Below, piece by piece: positions 1 to 7,382 of a stretch of 16,842 nt of DNA. The first letter of the stretch is position 1. Every line of letters begins with the position of its first letter. The DNA is taken from NCBI GenBank assembly GCA_025201865.1, contig MU602729.1, positions 44,081 through 60,922 of the forward strand. Reading direction: 5' to 3'. Source of the DNA: Ramicandelaber brevisporus. Taxonomy: Eukaryota; Kickxellomycota; Ramicandelaberales; Ramicandelaberaceae. The notes under the pieces were generated by a model that was not told where the DNA came from, did not search any database, and worked only from the letters and a program-made list of their open reading frames with translations. Both the position numbers and the translations under genes were made by a program.

Positions 1-307
1 CCCTCGCTCCTTTTGTCTTGTCCCTGCCGCCCTCCGTCCGCTCTCCATTCACCTGATGTCACTGTATCGTTTCCGCAGCTGTTGCTTTCGAGTGCGTTCT
101 CGAGTAGTTCTATTTCTCGAATCCTAATTTTTGTTCGACGTGGCTTGGCTTTGAGTCGCCTTCTTTTCTAGTCCACCTGCCCTGCCTGCTTCGCGATATC
201 TTTGTGCTTCTCTTCCTTTTGCATCAACCCATCTCCAAACACTCAAGACTACTGCACACTCTTTTTTTTTTCTCTCTCACTTCATCAAGTTCTCAACCAA
301 CATAAGG
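1..307 (+). promoter_or_regulatory. Upstream and leader region of the E2 gene
   Basis: No gene is recognisable here. The stretch is pyrimidine-rich, especially just before the start codon, where a run of nine T is followed by CT-rich sequence around 260-290. Such leaders are common in fungal housekeeping genes. An ATG at 56 opens a 23-codon reading frame that stops at 125-127. It would be an upstream ORF only if transcription starts further upstream, which cannot be seen. No clear TATA box was found. Confidence 0.35.
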
Positions 308-763
308 ATGGCCGCAGCACGTCGAATCCAGCGCGAACTCTCGCTCATCAACGCCGCTCCCAACGCGGACATCACCGTCATCACCACCGACACCGACCTG
401 TACAAGTGGAAGGCCCTCATCCGCGGTCCAGCAGGCAGCCCTTATCGCGCAGGCATCTTCACCCTCAACATTGATTACCCGCTCGAATTCCCATTCAAGC
501 CGCCCAAGATTGCTTTTGGCCACAAGGTGTATCACCCCAATGTGGACGAGAGCGGTGCAATTTGCTTGGATGCATTGAAGAGCGATGGATGGAAGCCTAG
601 TTTGCAAATCAAGGCCATTTTGCAGCAGATTTGGGAGCTGCTGCAGAAGCCAAACCCGGATGATCCACTGAATGCGGATATTGCTAATCAGTATGTGAAC
701 AATCGACCAGCGTTTGAGCAGACGGCTGAGAAGTGGACTGCCCAATTTGCTGGCAAGGCTTAA
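308..763 (+). CDS. Ubiquitin-conjugating enzyme E2, Ubc14/UBE2L3-like
   Basis: A complete, intronless 151-residue UBC-fold protein. E2 enzymes accept ubiquitin from E1 as a thioester and pass it to substrates with an E3. Visible family marks are the PFKPPKI strand (62-68), the HPN motif at 76-78, the catalytic cysteine C86 in the GAICLDAL context, and PNPDDP (115-120) before the C-terminal helices. Length is that of a class I E2 with no extensions. The N-terminus (MAAARRIQREL) and the region after the active site resemble fission-yeast Ubc14 and human UBE2L3 more than Ubc4/UBE2D; this subfamily call is from memory of those families. The ATG follows a CT-rich leader. The gene converges on the next one with an 85-bp spacer. 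C-ending codons dominate the 5' third and are scarce in the 3' third. Confidence 0.95.
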   Translation: MAAARRIQRELSLINAAPNADITVITTDTDLYKWKALIRGPAGSPYRAGIFTLNIDYPLEFPFKPPKIAFGHKVYHPNVDESGAICLDALKSDGWKPSLQIKAILQQIWELLQKPNPDDPLNADIANQYVNNRPAFEQTAEKWTAQFAGKA

Positions 764-848
764 GATTGAAACAGTGATTTTACCCTAGAACGCGTTTTTT
801 TTTTAAATTAGTATAATTGTTTTTTTTCTTACTTGACGGGAAGGATGC
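764..848. terminator. Shared 3' spacer of a convergent gene pair
   Basis: Only 85 bp separate the stop codons of the E2 gene (+) and the p31comet-like gene (-). The spacer is T-rich on the + strand, with runs of eight or more T near 796 and 821 and an AT-rich stretch between them. No perfect AATAAA is present on either strand. Ordinary 3' UTRs could not fit without overlapping the opposite transcript. Confidence 0.4.
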
Positions 849-1859
849 TTAAACTGGTTTGACCCTGGTAAAAGACGATGAATGGAGATACCAAGCGAAT
901 GTGTCGTCATCATCTAGAGGGGTTTGTGAAGAATCCGTCCACACAATGTCCATGATTCGTAGTTTGGAGCGACGACGAATGGAATCAAGATGGAGTCCAG
1001 GTTTGGATATCCATGATCCAGGTTGGACTTGAGAGATTAGTGATACAGGCGCACGAATGGCAATGCGATAGCTACCGGCAGTGCTGTTTTGGTTTAAATG
1101 TGATGCTGAACCCCACCAGTCTGCATCGGCTGTGATCAACTTCCGCATCAGCATTCGCTCGCAATTCTGTATCCACTGTGTGCTCTGCTCCTCTGTGTAA
1201 CCCATCATTGTTTCGTCATCCACAGCTGGAAGAGATACTGGAAAGTGTGCAATATCCACAGAGCGTAGCGATAGCAGACTTGGCCCGTGAACAATAGCAA
1301 TGGCAATGCTGCTAGCTGGAGAGTCACTTTGTTGTAGGTAGAGCTGAATGACGCCAATCAAATCACGAGTTAAACCATCCATCATCGTCACTGCTTCGGA
1401 GATGCTCAGTGTATCTTGTCGCGGACCAGAATGTACTCTGGAACGAGGTTTGGAAACTGTAGAAGCCTGTTGATTCGAAGCCGTGGCTGCCGATGGAAAC
1501 AGGCGAGTCATTTGGTTCCATATGCAAGGTAGTCTGCCAACCATGAACAGCATGCTCTTGAGAATCGATGTCGCCAGCGTTGCATATAGCTGCGGCTGTA
1601 GCTCCGTGACATTGCGTGGTATCGGCGATGGTAACGCAATGGTTAACCTTGGAATCGGAGGAGTTGCGATTGAGAGTCCAAGTCGACGCCGTTGTAAACT
1701 GGTGGTCATCATAGCCTCCGTAATCTCAGCTTCTTGCATAGCCGAGTTGGTAGTTCCTACAGCTGCTGTTTCTGTGCCTGCTTCTGTTTCTGCTTCTGCT
1801 GCTACCTCTTTCGCACTGTTATGGCGCAGCCGTGGCTTGCGGTAATAGTCCAGTGGCAT
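849..1859 (-). CDS. Putative p31comet-like (MAD2L1-binding) protein
   Basis: A 336-residue protein from the ATG at 1859; a longer version would need a TTG start at 1871 and is not used. Residues 1-60 are Ala/Glu/Thr-rich low complexity, and a disordered linker lies near 124-151. The conserved-looking segments follow the order known for p31comet: LPSPIPRN (76-83); a helix with SILKSMLFMVGRLPCIWNQM (98-117); a second helix plus strand (about 155-205); a helix ending near 245; and a C-terminal strand pair ending FAWYLHSSSF (321-330). In animals p31comet is a HORMA-like adaptor that binds closed MAD2 and hands it to the TRIP13/Pch2 ATPase, silencing the spindle checkpoint. The assignment rests on motif order recalled from the human protein and is inference. 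The alternative is a lineage-specific unknown. It is divergently transcribed from symplekin. Confidence 0.55.
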   Translation of the reverse strand: MPLDYYRKPRLRHNSAKEVAAEAETEAGTETAAVGTTNSAMQEAEITEAMMTTSLQRRRLGLSIATPPIPRLTIALPSPIPRNVTELQPQLYATLATSILKSMLFMVGRLPCIWNQMTRLFPSAATASNQQASTVSKPRSRVHSGPRQDTLSISEAVTMMDGLTRDLIGVIQLYLQQSDSPASSIAIAIVHGPSLLSLRSVDIAHFPVSLPAVDDETMMGYTEEQSTQWIQNCERMLMRKLITADADWWGSASHLNQNSTAGSYRIAIRAPVSLISQVQPGSWISKPGLHLDSIRRRSKLRIMDIVWTDSSQTPLDDDDTFAWYLHSSSFTRVKPV

Positions 1860-2247
1860 CGAGAAAGTCAAAGAGGAGGAAGTGTTTGTTTATTTGGTCG
1901 ATTTTTGTTGTTGTTGTTGTTACTGCTGCTGCTGTTGTCGCGTTGATGAGCTTGCTGAAGTGCTGTCTGCAAATTGGTCGAGTAAAGTCAAAGCGAGACT
2001 TGTTGTCTCAACCTTGCGACTACTTCTTTTTCTCAAAAAAAAAAACAGCAACAGCAGCAGCAACAACGGCAACGACCACAATAGCACAGCCGTCACTGTT
2101 CTTTTCTTACTACACGCATACGCATATATACCACGGCTGACACTGCTCTTTGTGCCCTTCAGGTGAGAACTGCACAGTGTAGTACACGTAATCAAGCCTG
2201 CTGCTGTTGTCGCCATCGCGCACGTGCTCCTTGTCACACTCCAAGCT
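1860..2247. promoter_or_regulatory. Divergent promoter region, p31comet-like / symplekin
   Basis: This 388-bp gap separates two divergent genes and should hold both promoters. It contains a TTG run (1905-1920) followed by a CTG run (1924-1936), an A-rich and CAG/CAA-rich stretch around 2035-2075, a TATATA-like stretch near 2125, and a CACGTG E-box palindrome at 2221-2226, 22 bp before the symplekin ATG. A strong 5' splice-site-like CAG/GTGAG occurs at 2160-2167, so a short leader intron for symplekin is possible. The open frames here are short and low-complexity, and none looks coding. Confidence 0.4.
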
Positions 2248-5200
2248 ATGCTGCTGGCTACTGCTACTGCTGGAGGCACTCATTCTGTACCTGCTCTATT
2301 CGCGGAAGCGTTTGAGCGCGTTGCTGCTCTGTCCGAACCCACTCCAGTCCTTGATGATCAGCAACAGCAGCAACAGCTACGAAGAGGCAGCACACTTGGC
2401 GAGTTCGATCTCAAATCGCCAAACGGCACAGAAGGTGGCCCCGAAGGCGATACAGCAGAGTCGGCTTCTCAGCATCACGCGGTCATCGCTCTCAGAAAGT
2501 TGGATGCTGCACTCGGTGCAACTTCAGCCGTAACAAGACTGCCTTTGCTTGCAAAAGTACTTGAGCAACACAGAAACAGCTTCAGCCAGCTTGTACACAT
2601 TTGTGAGCGCAAGGCTGCCGCAGCCGCCGCAGCCGCAGCAGCAGCAGCTACTGCAACTGGTCCCGATGACATGATGAATGACGAGCTTAACGAACTCATG
2701 GCTAGTGGCGGTGATGATGAACAGGACTATCTATGCAAGTCATTATCGTTGACGTGTACATGGTCACTTGAGTTTATGGGTGCGATATTGGTTGCGCGCG
2801 ATCTCGAGTCAAAATCAGATAATGAGATTTGCGCAGTGTTGAAGTCAATTGCAGACTCTGTTTTGTACACGCTACGTCCTGTTGTTGATATCATGTCTGG
2901 AAGGAGTCACTATAAGCCAGCTCATTTACAAGTCATGAAAGTATCCAGCAAAGCCATCACAACATTCAGTCTGCTGATGCGTCGCACATTTGCGCTCGTT
3001 GTGCGTTCATCAAACTCTTCAGTGTACGGATCGCTATGGAACAGACTCTATGACGCTAGTTTGACTCTGACCAACTCGCAGCACTTGAGCAAACTTGAGC
3101 GCGGTGTTGCTGTCAGAGTTATCCAGCTTTTGGCAGCTCTCACTGTGCTGTATTCAACAGACACTACTCATTCTGCAGCATCGGCCTCAATTCTTGCATC
3201 GGGTCCAAATCAGAACCAGCCTCCAGCAGACGGTATTCACGGTGGTCCTCCTCACGCTCCCTCAGTGTTTGCAGAAGTCAGAGTATCTGATCTGCGCGAC
3301 AATTCTCCATCATTCATCAGTGCTGCAAGGCTGATTGAAGCTGGCAATGGATACTGCAGCTCGATCTACTCAATGCTATTAGAAGGAACTCTTACAGCCG
3401 ATACATGTACCGCAGTCATCAACGCATTGATTCACATTATCCGCTCAGCTCCATCTCAACATCGGGTTGTTCTCTTGGAAGTCATCAAAATGTGGTATCA
3501 GTCTGGCGCAACAGGAAATATTGCTCAACCCTTGTGGCGCCGATCAATTGAAATCACACTTCGCACTCAGTTGCTATCAATTGCGAAATATGACCAGGCG
3601 GCAGAAGGTGATTTTGTTCGATTATTGGAAGACATTGGTGGTCAGTTTGAGGTCCAAGCACTACTTACTTATCGTGAGCGGATGTTGCAACAAAGCATGG
3701 GTCGCAAACGTAGAATTGTGTACGAGTTTGCCCCAGTTTCAAGCGCTGCTGCCGCCGCTTCGAGTAGAGGTTCCACTCCGCCACCTGTTTCAGCGCGGCC
3801 ATTACGCGCTCAAGATTTCACTCCGTCTCAGCGTGTCGACGAAGTTTTGAAGGCGCTAGGCAAGGTTAGTCAAGATGAGCTTAGAGTACTGCTAAGGACT
3901 GGTCAATTGCCACCAAGATTGGCAAATCGCACTGCAGGCAGACAGGCTGAAGCCGATCTCGATGACGATGAGGATGAGGTGGTCAGTGCTGCAAAGGCTG
4001 GATTGACGACGAGTCAAGATGCGTTCATCCCGGATGAGATGCAGGCGAGAAAGAGAGTCCGTCTTGGTGGATTGGCGCACAGAGTTGCAACAGCCTCCGA
4101 CGGGACCACGTCTGTGGAACGGTCTTCTGGCGCTGTAATTAAAAAGAAGAACTTGACTTCCGTGGCATCTGCTGCGGCATCTCGTGAATTAACCGCTGAA
4201 GACAGAGGCAGGATGCTGAATGCACTGACTGGCCGAGTTCTTGCTGCTGGATCTAATTTTCAGGGTCGGAACGGTGCCCTTCTAGCCACCTTTGCCTCCA
4301 CCAATGGTCATGCTGTCCCGCCTAGCTCGTCGTCTAACGGTGTTCCTGTTCTGCCAACGCTACTCTCGGGAAACGGAAGTGGAAACGGAGGAGGAGGAAG
4401 TGAGAATTCTGCTGATAACCAGGCTAACTCTGCTGTTGTCTTCGTTCCACGCACAGTCAAGGAAGTTCGTGCTGACTGGGCCACAATTTGTGCCCGGCTG
4501 ATCCAGCGACTCTCATTGGCTAACTTAGATTCTTCAGACTCTTCTGCTGACGGAGGAATCGCATCATCAAGTATCTTGAAGCAGCTGATGGGAGGCATTA
4601 CTGCTGATCCGCTCGCCGTCTTTGATGTTGTTCTTGCTTGGTTACACGAGTCCTACGCCACTGCAGTTCGATTAGACACTGATGCCTTCACTAAGGAAGC
4701 AAACTCTGCTGACAGGCTAGCTAATGGAGACGGTCAATCGCCGTCATCCTCATCATTGAGACTAGGCATAATTGTTGATCAATACTCATCTGGATTGTTG
4801 ACAATGCTGGCTTCTCTCGTAGTGCGTCAGGCGGCCGATCGTGACCGTCTCTTGTCGCGCTTTTTATTGGATGTGCCATATTTGCCCCCGCGGGCAATTG
4901 ATGCACTCTCTGGTCAATCAGCCTCACTTTCCCCTGAAGGAATAGTGACGGTTAGTATCGAGGATCGTGCTCGCACAATGCGTTCCGTCCCACTATTATC
5001 TACTCTGATTGAGCAGCGACCTCCCGTCCGCTCTCAGTGCTTGGATATTCTACTGCGCGCTGCGTGTGATTCTGTGGTTCCCTTGCGCGCTGCCGCTATC
5101 CAGGCGTTGCTCAAGTGGATTCCAGATCACCCCACAATCTCGTCTGTGATCTTGACTCATGCTAACACTCTCTTGGAGGCATTGGCCAGTCAATTCACAG

Positions 5201-6558
5201 ACGAATCGGCCAAAAACTCCGCCACCGCGTATCTGGAATTTGTGACTGCCATTTGCACTCGCGTTCCAGCCAAAGTGGCCGATGTTCTCAATCTTTATTC
5301 TCAGTCGCCTGCATGGCTTCAATCTGTCATTGCGCAGTTGATGCGCTCCGCCGTCTCCAAGATTGGCATGGATTCGCCTGCCTTGCTGTCTGCACTGCGC
5401 TCATTCCCAGCTGGTAGTGACAAACTTGCGTTGAGCTTGATGGTCACACTGGTCAACGATGCGTCGCGGCGTCCAACCCCGGCCTTGGTGGAGGTTGCTC
5501 GCCATGCCTACTCGGAGTTAACTGATAACGACATTAACTTCTTAATTCCAGTGATGGCTGAATTGCCTCGCAACGAAATTATCATGCAGCTGCCTCGCTT
5601 GGTGGACATGTTGGACCAGCCAGATGGACCCAAGATGGACGACATTCTTCGTGAAGTATTCAAGCGAATCTGCACTGCCTCGGCCAGCATCACTGGTTCA
5701 TCATCATCTTCTTCTTCTGTGATTGCTGACACTTCACTGCAAGCGTCAGGCCGTGCCAAACTCACTCCCACAGAGTTATTGTGTGCGTTGCACTTGATGG
5801 ATTCTGCCGTGGCATCAGCTGGCTCACGTAAGCCAATTGCAACGCCGGCAAACAAGTTTTTGAACAAGGCTGCCAAAGCTATTGACCTCTGTTTACAGAG
5901 TTCAGATATATTCAGTAGTGAAGTTGTGGCTACAGCATTGCAGCGTCTTGTGGAAGGCAACTCTGCTCTATCAACCGCTAATATCGCTCGATTCCAGCAA
6001 TCACAACAGCAACAACAGCAGCAGCAGCAGTCTGTTAGCACAACACAGCCTGCTCTGCCTACGCTGCTGATGCGCACTGTTATTCGTGCGATTGACATAT
6101 TCCAGCGAAATTTGATCAGTTTTGTTACAAATTTACTTGGAAAATTGGTAGCAAAACAAATTTGGAATATGACTAAGGTTTTGTGGAGTGGATTTATATT
6201 CTGCTGTATAAAGACTATTGAGCTGTGTAACACCTCTTCGGCATCATCTTCAAACGTATCATTAGGCTGGTTAGCCTCTTTAATCTCAGTTACTATGCAG
6301 CTCCCTTGGACTCAGTTGGTTGAGCTGGCTCAGCGTGAACCAAATCTGTACATTGCAGCTGTGGAGACCGCACTCCCTCGATTACCAGCTGGTGCTCAGC
6401 GCGATGGTGCTGCGGCCAAGCTAGCTCAATTGCGCGTTGAGCTTAATATTCCTCCAGCTGTTGTTGCCGAGGCTGATGAAAATGGTGAAAATGGAGTCAG
6501 CGCTGCAAGTGATGTCAATAGCGGTGTCTCGGTATCAGTTGCTGTAGCATCCCAGTAA
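2248..6558 (+). CDS. Symplekin / Pta1, mRNA 3'-end processing scaffold
   Basis: A 1436-residue uninterrupted protein. Symplekin (Pta1 in yeast) is the nuclear scaffold linking cleavage and polyadenylation factors and the CTD phosphatase Ssu72. The N-terminal HEAT-like region spans about 40-490 and includes the helical pair at 361-413 (DTCTAVINALIHIIRSAP). The Symplekin C-terminal region spans about 1030-1330, with GMDSPALLSAL, DINFLIPVMAELPRNEII, LTPTELLCALHLMDSA and LLGKLVAKQIWNMTKVLWSG, all close to the animal protein. Between them lies a Ser/Ala-rich linker with a basic KRVRL segment. A 12-Ala run is at 2614-2649 and a 9-Gln run at 6004-6030. I chose the ATG at 2248; the frame is open upstream only to 2167 and has a GTG at 2224. 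An upstream spliced start cannot be excluded. Confidence 0.93.
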   Translation: MLLATATAGGTHSVPALFAEAFERVAALSEPTPVLDDQQQQQQLRRGSTLGEFDLKSPNGTEGGPEGDTAESASQHHAVIALRKLDAALGATSAVTRLPLLAKVLEQHRNSFSQLVHICERKAAAAAAAAAAAATATGPDDMMNDELNELMASGGDDEQDYLCKSLSLTCTWSLEFMGAILVARDLESKSDNEICAVLKSIADSVLYTLRPVVDIMSGRSHYKPAHLQVMKVSSKAITTFSLLMRRTFALVVRSSNSSVYGSLWNRLYDASLTLTNSQHLSKLERGVAVRVIQLLAALTVLYSTDTTHSAASASILASGPNQNQPPADGIHGGPPHAPSVFAEVRVSDLRDNSPSFISAARLIEAGNGYCSSIYSMLLEGTLTADTCTAVINALIHIIRSAPSQHRVVLLEVIKMWYQSGATGNIAQPLWRRSIEITLRTQLLSIAKYDQAAEGDFVRLLEDIGGQFEVQALLTYRERMLQQSMGRKRRIVYEFAPVSSAAAAASSRGSTPPPVSARPLRAQDFTPSQRVDEVLKALGKVSQDELRVLLRTGQLPPRLANRTAGRQAEADLDDDEDEVVSAAKAGLTTSQDAFIPDEMQARKRVRLGGLAHRVATASDGTTSVERSSGAVIKKKNLTSVASAAASRELTAEDRGRMLNALTGRVLAAGSNFQGRNGALLATFASTNGHAVPPSSSSNGVPVLPTLLSGNGSGNGGGGSENSADNQANSAVVFVPRTVKEVRADWATICARLIQRLSLANLDSSDSSADGGIASSSILKQLMGGITADPLAVFDVVLAWLHESYATAVRLDTDAFTKEANSADRLANGDGQSPSSSSLRLGIIVDQYSSGLLTMLASLVVRQAADRDRLLSRFLLDVPYLPPRAIDALSGQSASLSPEGIVTVSIEDRARTMRSVPLLSTLIEQRPPVRSQCLDILLRAACDSVVPLRAAAIQALLKWIPDHPTISSVILTHANTLLEALASQFTDESAKNSATAYLEFVTAICTRVPAKVADVLNLYSQSPAWLQSVIAQLMRSAVSKIGMDSPALLSALRSFPAGSDKLALSLMVTLVNDASRRPTPALVEVARHAYSELTDNDINFLIPVMAELPRNEIIMQLPRLVDMLDQPDGPKMDDILREVFKRICTASASITGSSSSSSSVIADTSLQASGRAKLTPTELLCALHLMDSAVASAGSRKPIATPANKFLNKAAKAIDLCLQSSDIFSSEVVATALQRLVEGNSALSTANIARFQQSQQQQQQQQQSVSTTQPALPTLLMRTVIRAIDIFQRNLISFVTNLLGKLVAKQIWNMTKVLWSGFIFCCIKTIELCNTSSASSSNVSLGWLASLISVTMQLPWTQLVELAQREPNLYIAAVETALPRLPAGAQRDGAAAKLAQLRVELNIPPAVVAEADENGENGVSAASDVNSGVSVSVAVASQ
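2614..2649 (+). repeat. 12-alanine codon run in symplekin
   Basis: Twelve consecutive Ala codons (GCT, GCC, GCA mixed) lie in a variable loop near residues 123-134. The codon mixture argues against very recent replication slippage. Confidence 0.9.
6004..6030 (+). repeat. 9-glutamine codon run in symplekin
   Basis: Nine Gln codons (CAA and CAG mixed), preceded by CAG-CAA-TCA, form an insertion inside the otherwise conserved symplekin C-terminal region at about residues 1253-1261. Confidence 0.9.
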
Positions 6559-6677
6559 TAGTGACCCTTTCTGTTCTTAAAATATATACATAGCATAATA
6601 TGATTGACTTTTGTGATTAGGGAGTGAGAGAGAGGGATGGAGAGGACAGTAAACGCAGAACTCTTACATGCATATGA

Positions 6678-6879
6678 GTGAGTATGCACTTCTGCCACTC
6701 TTCTTTTCCTAACCTTTCTTCTCTTCTCTACTCTACTCTTCTCTATCACTCTCCACAAACCCTCTTTTCTGTTCTTTTTCTGTTCTTTTTCTTTTTCTTT
6801 TTCTTTTTCTTTTTCTTCTTCTATTACTTTTTTCATTTTATTGCTGACTTTGAAGTTTAATTGTTAGTTTTTACCGCAG
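6678..6879 (+). other. Candidate leader intron of the Cys-rich gene
   Basis: A 202-nt segment begins GTGAGTATGC and ends TTTTTACCGCAG. It has a very long pyrimidine tract and a branch-site-like TGCTGAC at 6842-6848, about 30 nt before the acceptor. Joining the flanks places ATG at 6668 in frame with the downstream coding region, adding M-H-M-T-A before the Met at 6885. The intron could therefore lie in the 5' UTR or just inside the coding region. Splicing is inferred from motifs only. Confidence 0.4.
6785..6815 (+). repeat. (CTTTTT)5 pyrimidine microsatellite
   Basis: Five perfect hexamers of CTTTTT form the core of the pyrimidine tract upstream of the Cys-rich gene. If the candidate intron is real, this is its polypyrimidine tract. 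Confidence 0.9.
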
Positions 6880-6884
6880 CTGCA

Positions 6885-7292
6885 ATGAAGCGAATCACTG
6901 TGTTTGGTGTGTTACTTGCACTATCGTTGACTGCTGTTTGTTCAAAGGATATTCCAAGTCAGGCGTGTTTGAAGGCGTTCGATGGTTTCGTGAGTGTTTT
7001 TGACGGCTGTAACTCGTACTTTTGCGTGGATCAAGGACCTGACAACGAGCCAACCATCAACCGCACACTCAAGTATTGCACAATTTACTCGGATCCAGAT
7101 GCAGTTTGTGTTGCAGGCAAGCCACGTAGCTTCATTTACGACGAGTCAATGATTTGCTACTGCACAATGTCGGGCAAGCGTGTTTGCGGTCGCATGACAG
7201 AAGCCGAAACATGCACAGCTGCTCTTCCAGATGCAACCAAGTGTCAATGTCTTCCCGGCAATCTCGTTCGCTGTTCTTTTGAAGCAGCGTAG
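6885..7292 (+). CDS. Small secreted cysteine-rich protein
   Basis: A 135-residue protein from the ATG at 6885; a TTG at 6861 in the same frame is not a credible start. Residues 1-20 form a classic signal peptide (basic MKR, hydrophobic VFGVLLALSLTAV, small residues before a likely cut near SKD). After it there are twelve cysteines at 28, 42, 47, 65, 75, 91, 93, 101, 110, 120, 122 and 130, an even number suited to six disulfides. The spacing C-x-C-x7-C occurs twice (91-101 and 120-130), each with a Gly inside, suggesting a duplicated module of the loose VWC/pacifastin style. One N-glycosylation sequon is N59-R-T. There is no GPI-type hydrophobic tail. I do not recognise the family; an extracellular role is inferred, and effector or protease-inhibitor functions are only possibilities. 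Confidence 0.8.
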   Translation: MKRITVFGVLLALSLTAVCSKDIPSQACLKAFDGFVSVFDGCNSYFCVDQGPDNEPTINRTLKYCTIYSDPDAVCVAGKPRSFIYDESMICYCTMSGKRVCGRMTEAETCTAALPDATKCQCLPGNLVRCSFEAA

Positions 7293-7382
7293 TCATAATC
7301 ATCATTCATCATTGTAAAAGCAAAATGAATAGAGGAGGAAATGCCATTGCAAAAAATAATACAAAATACTTAATCTCGCAAG
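7293..7382 (+). promoter_or_regulatory. 90-bp tandem spacer
   Basis: The gap between the Cys-rich gene and the Myb-type gene is AT-rich, with an A-rich stretch at about 7350-7370. It has to hold the 3' end of one transcript and the start of the next unless transcripts overlap. An in-frame TAA at 7371-7373 closes the Myb reading frame just before its first ATG. Confidence 0.4.

Larger units (their letters stand above)
6559..6884 (+). promoter_or_regulatory. Symplekin 3' end and leader of the Cys-rich gene
   Basis: This 326-bp gap holds the symplekin 3' end (AT-rich, about 6578-6610, with AAAATATATACATA) and the upstream part of the next gene. A GA-rich patch at 6622-6645 is followed by a long pyrimidine tract from about 6712 to 6840. 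The second half reads like an intron; see the separate entry at 6678-6879. Confidence 0.45.

Noticed and set aside
293-745. 150-codon open frame antisense to the E2 gene
   Set aside because: It mirrors the conserved E2 coding sequence, has no recognisable domain, and its openness follows from the C-rich codon choice of the sense gene.
1860-1871. TTG-initiated extension of the p31comet-like protein
   Set aside because: Eukaryotic initiation at TTG is not expected, and an ATG lies four codons downstream at 1859.
2224-2247. GTG-initiated extension of symplekin
   Set aside because: GTG is not a normal nuclear start; the first in-frame ATG at 2248 was used. A spliced upstream start remains possible but unproven.
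5508-6233. 241-codon open frame antisense to symplekin
   Set aside because: It lies over the conserved symplekin C-terminal region, and its translation contains a poly-Cys run that is just the complement of the Gln repeat.
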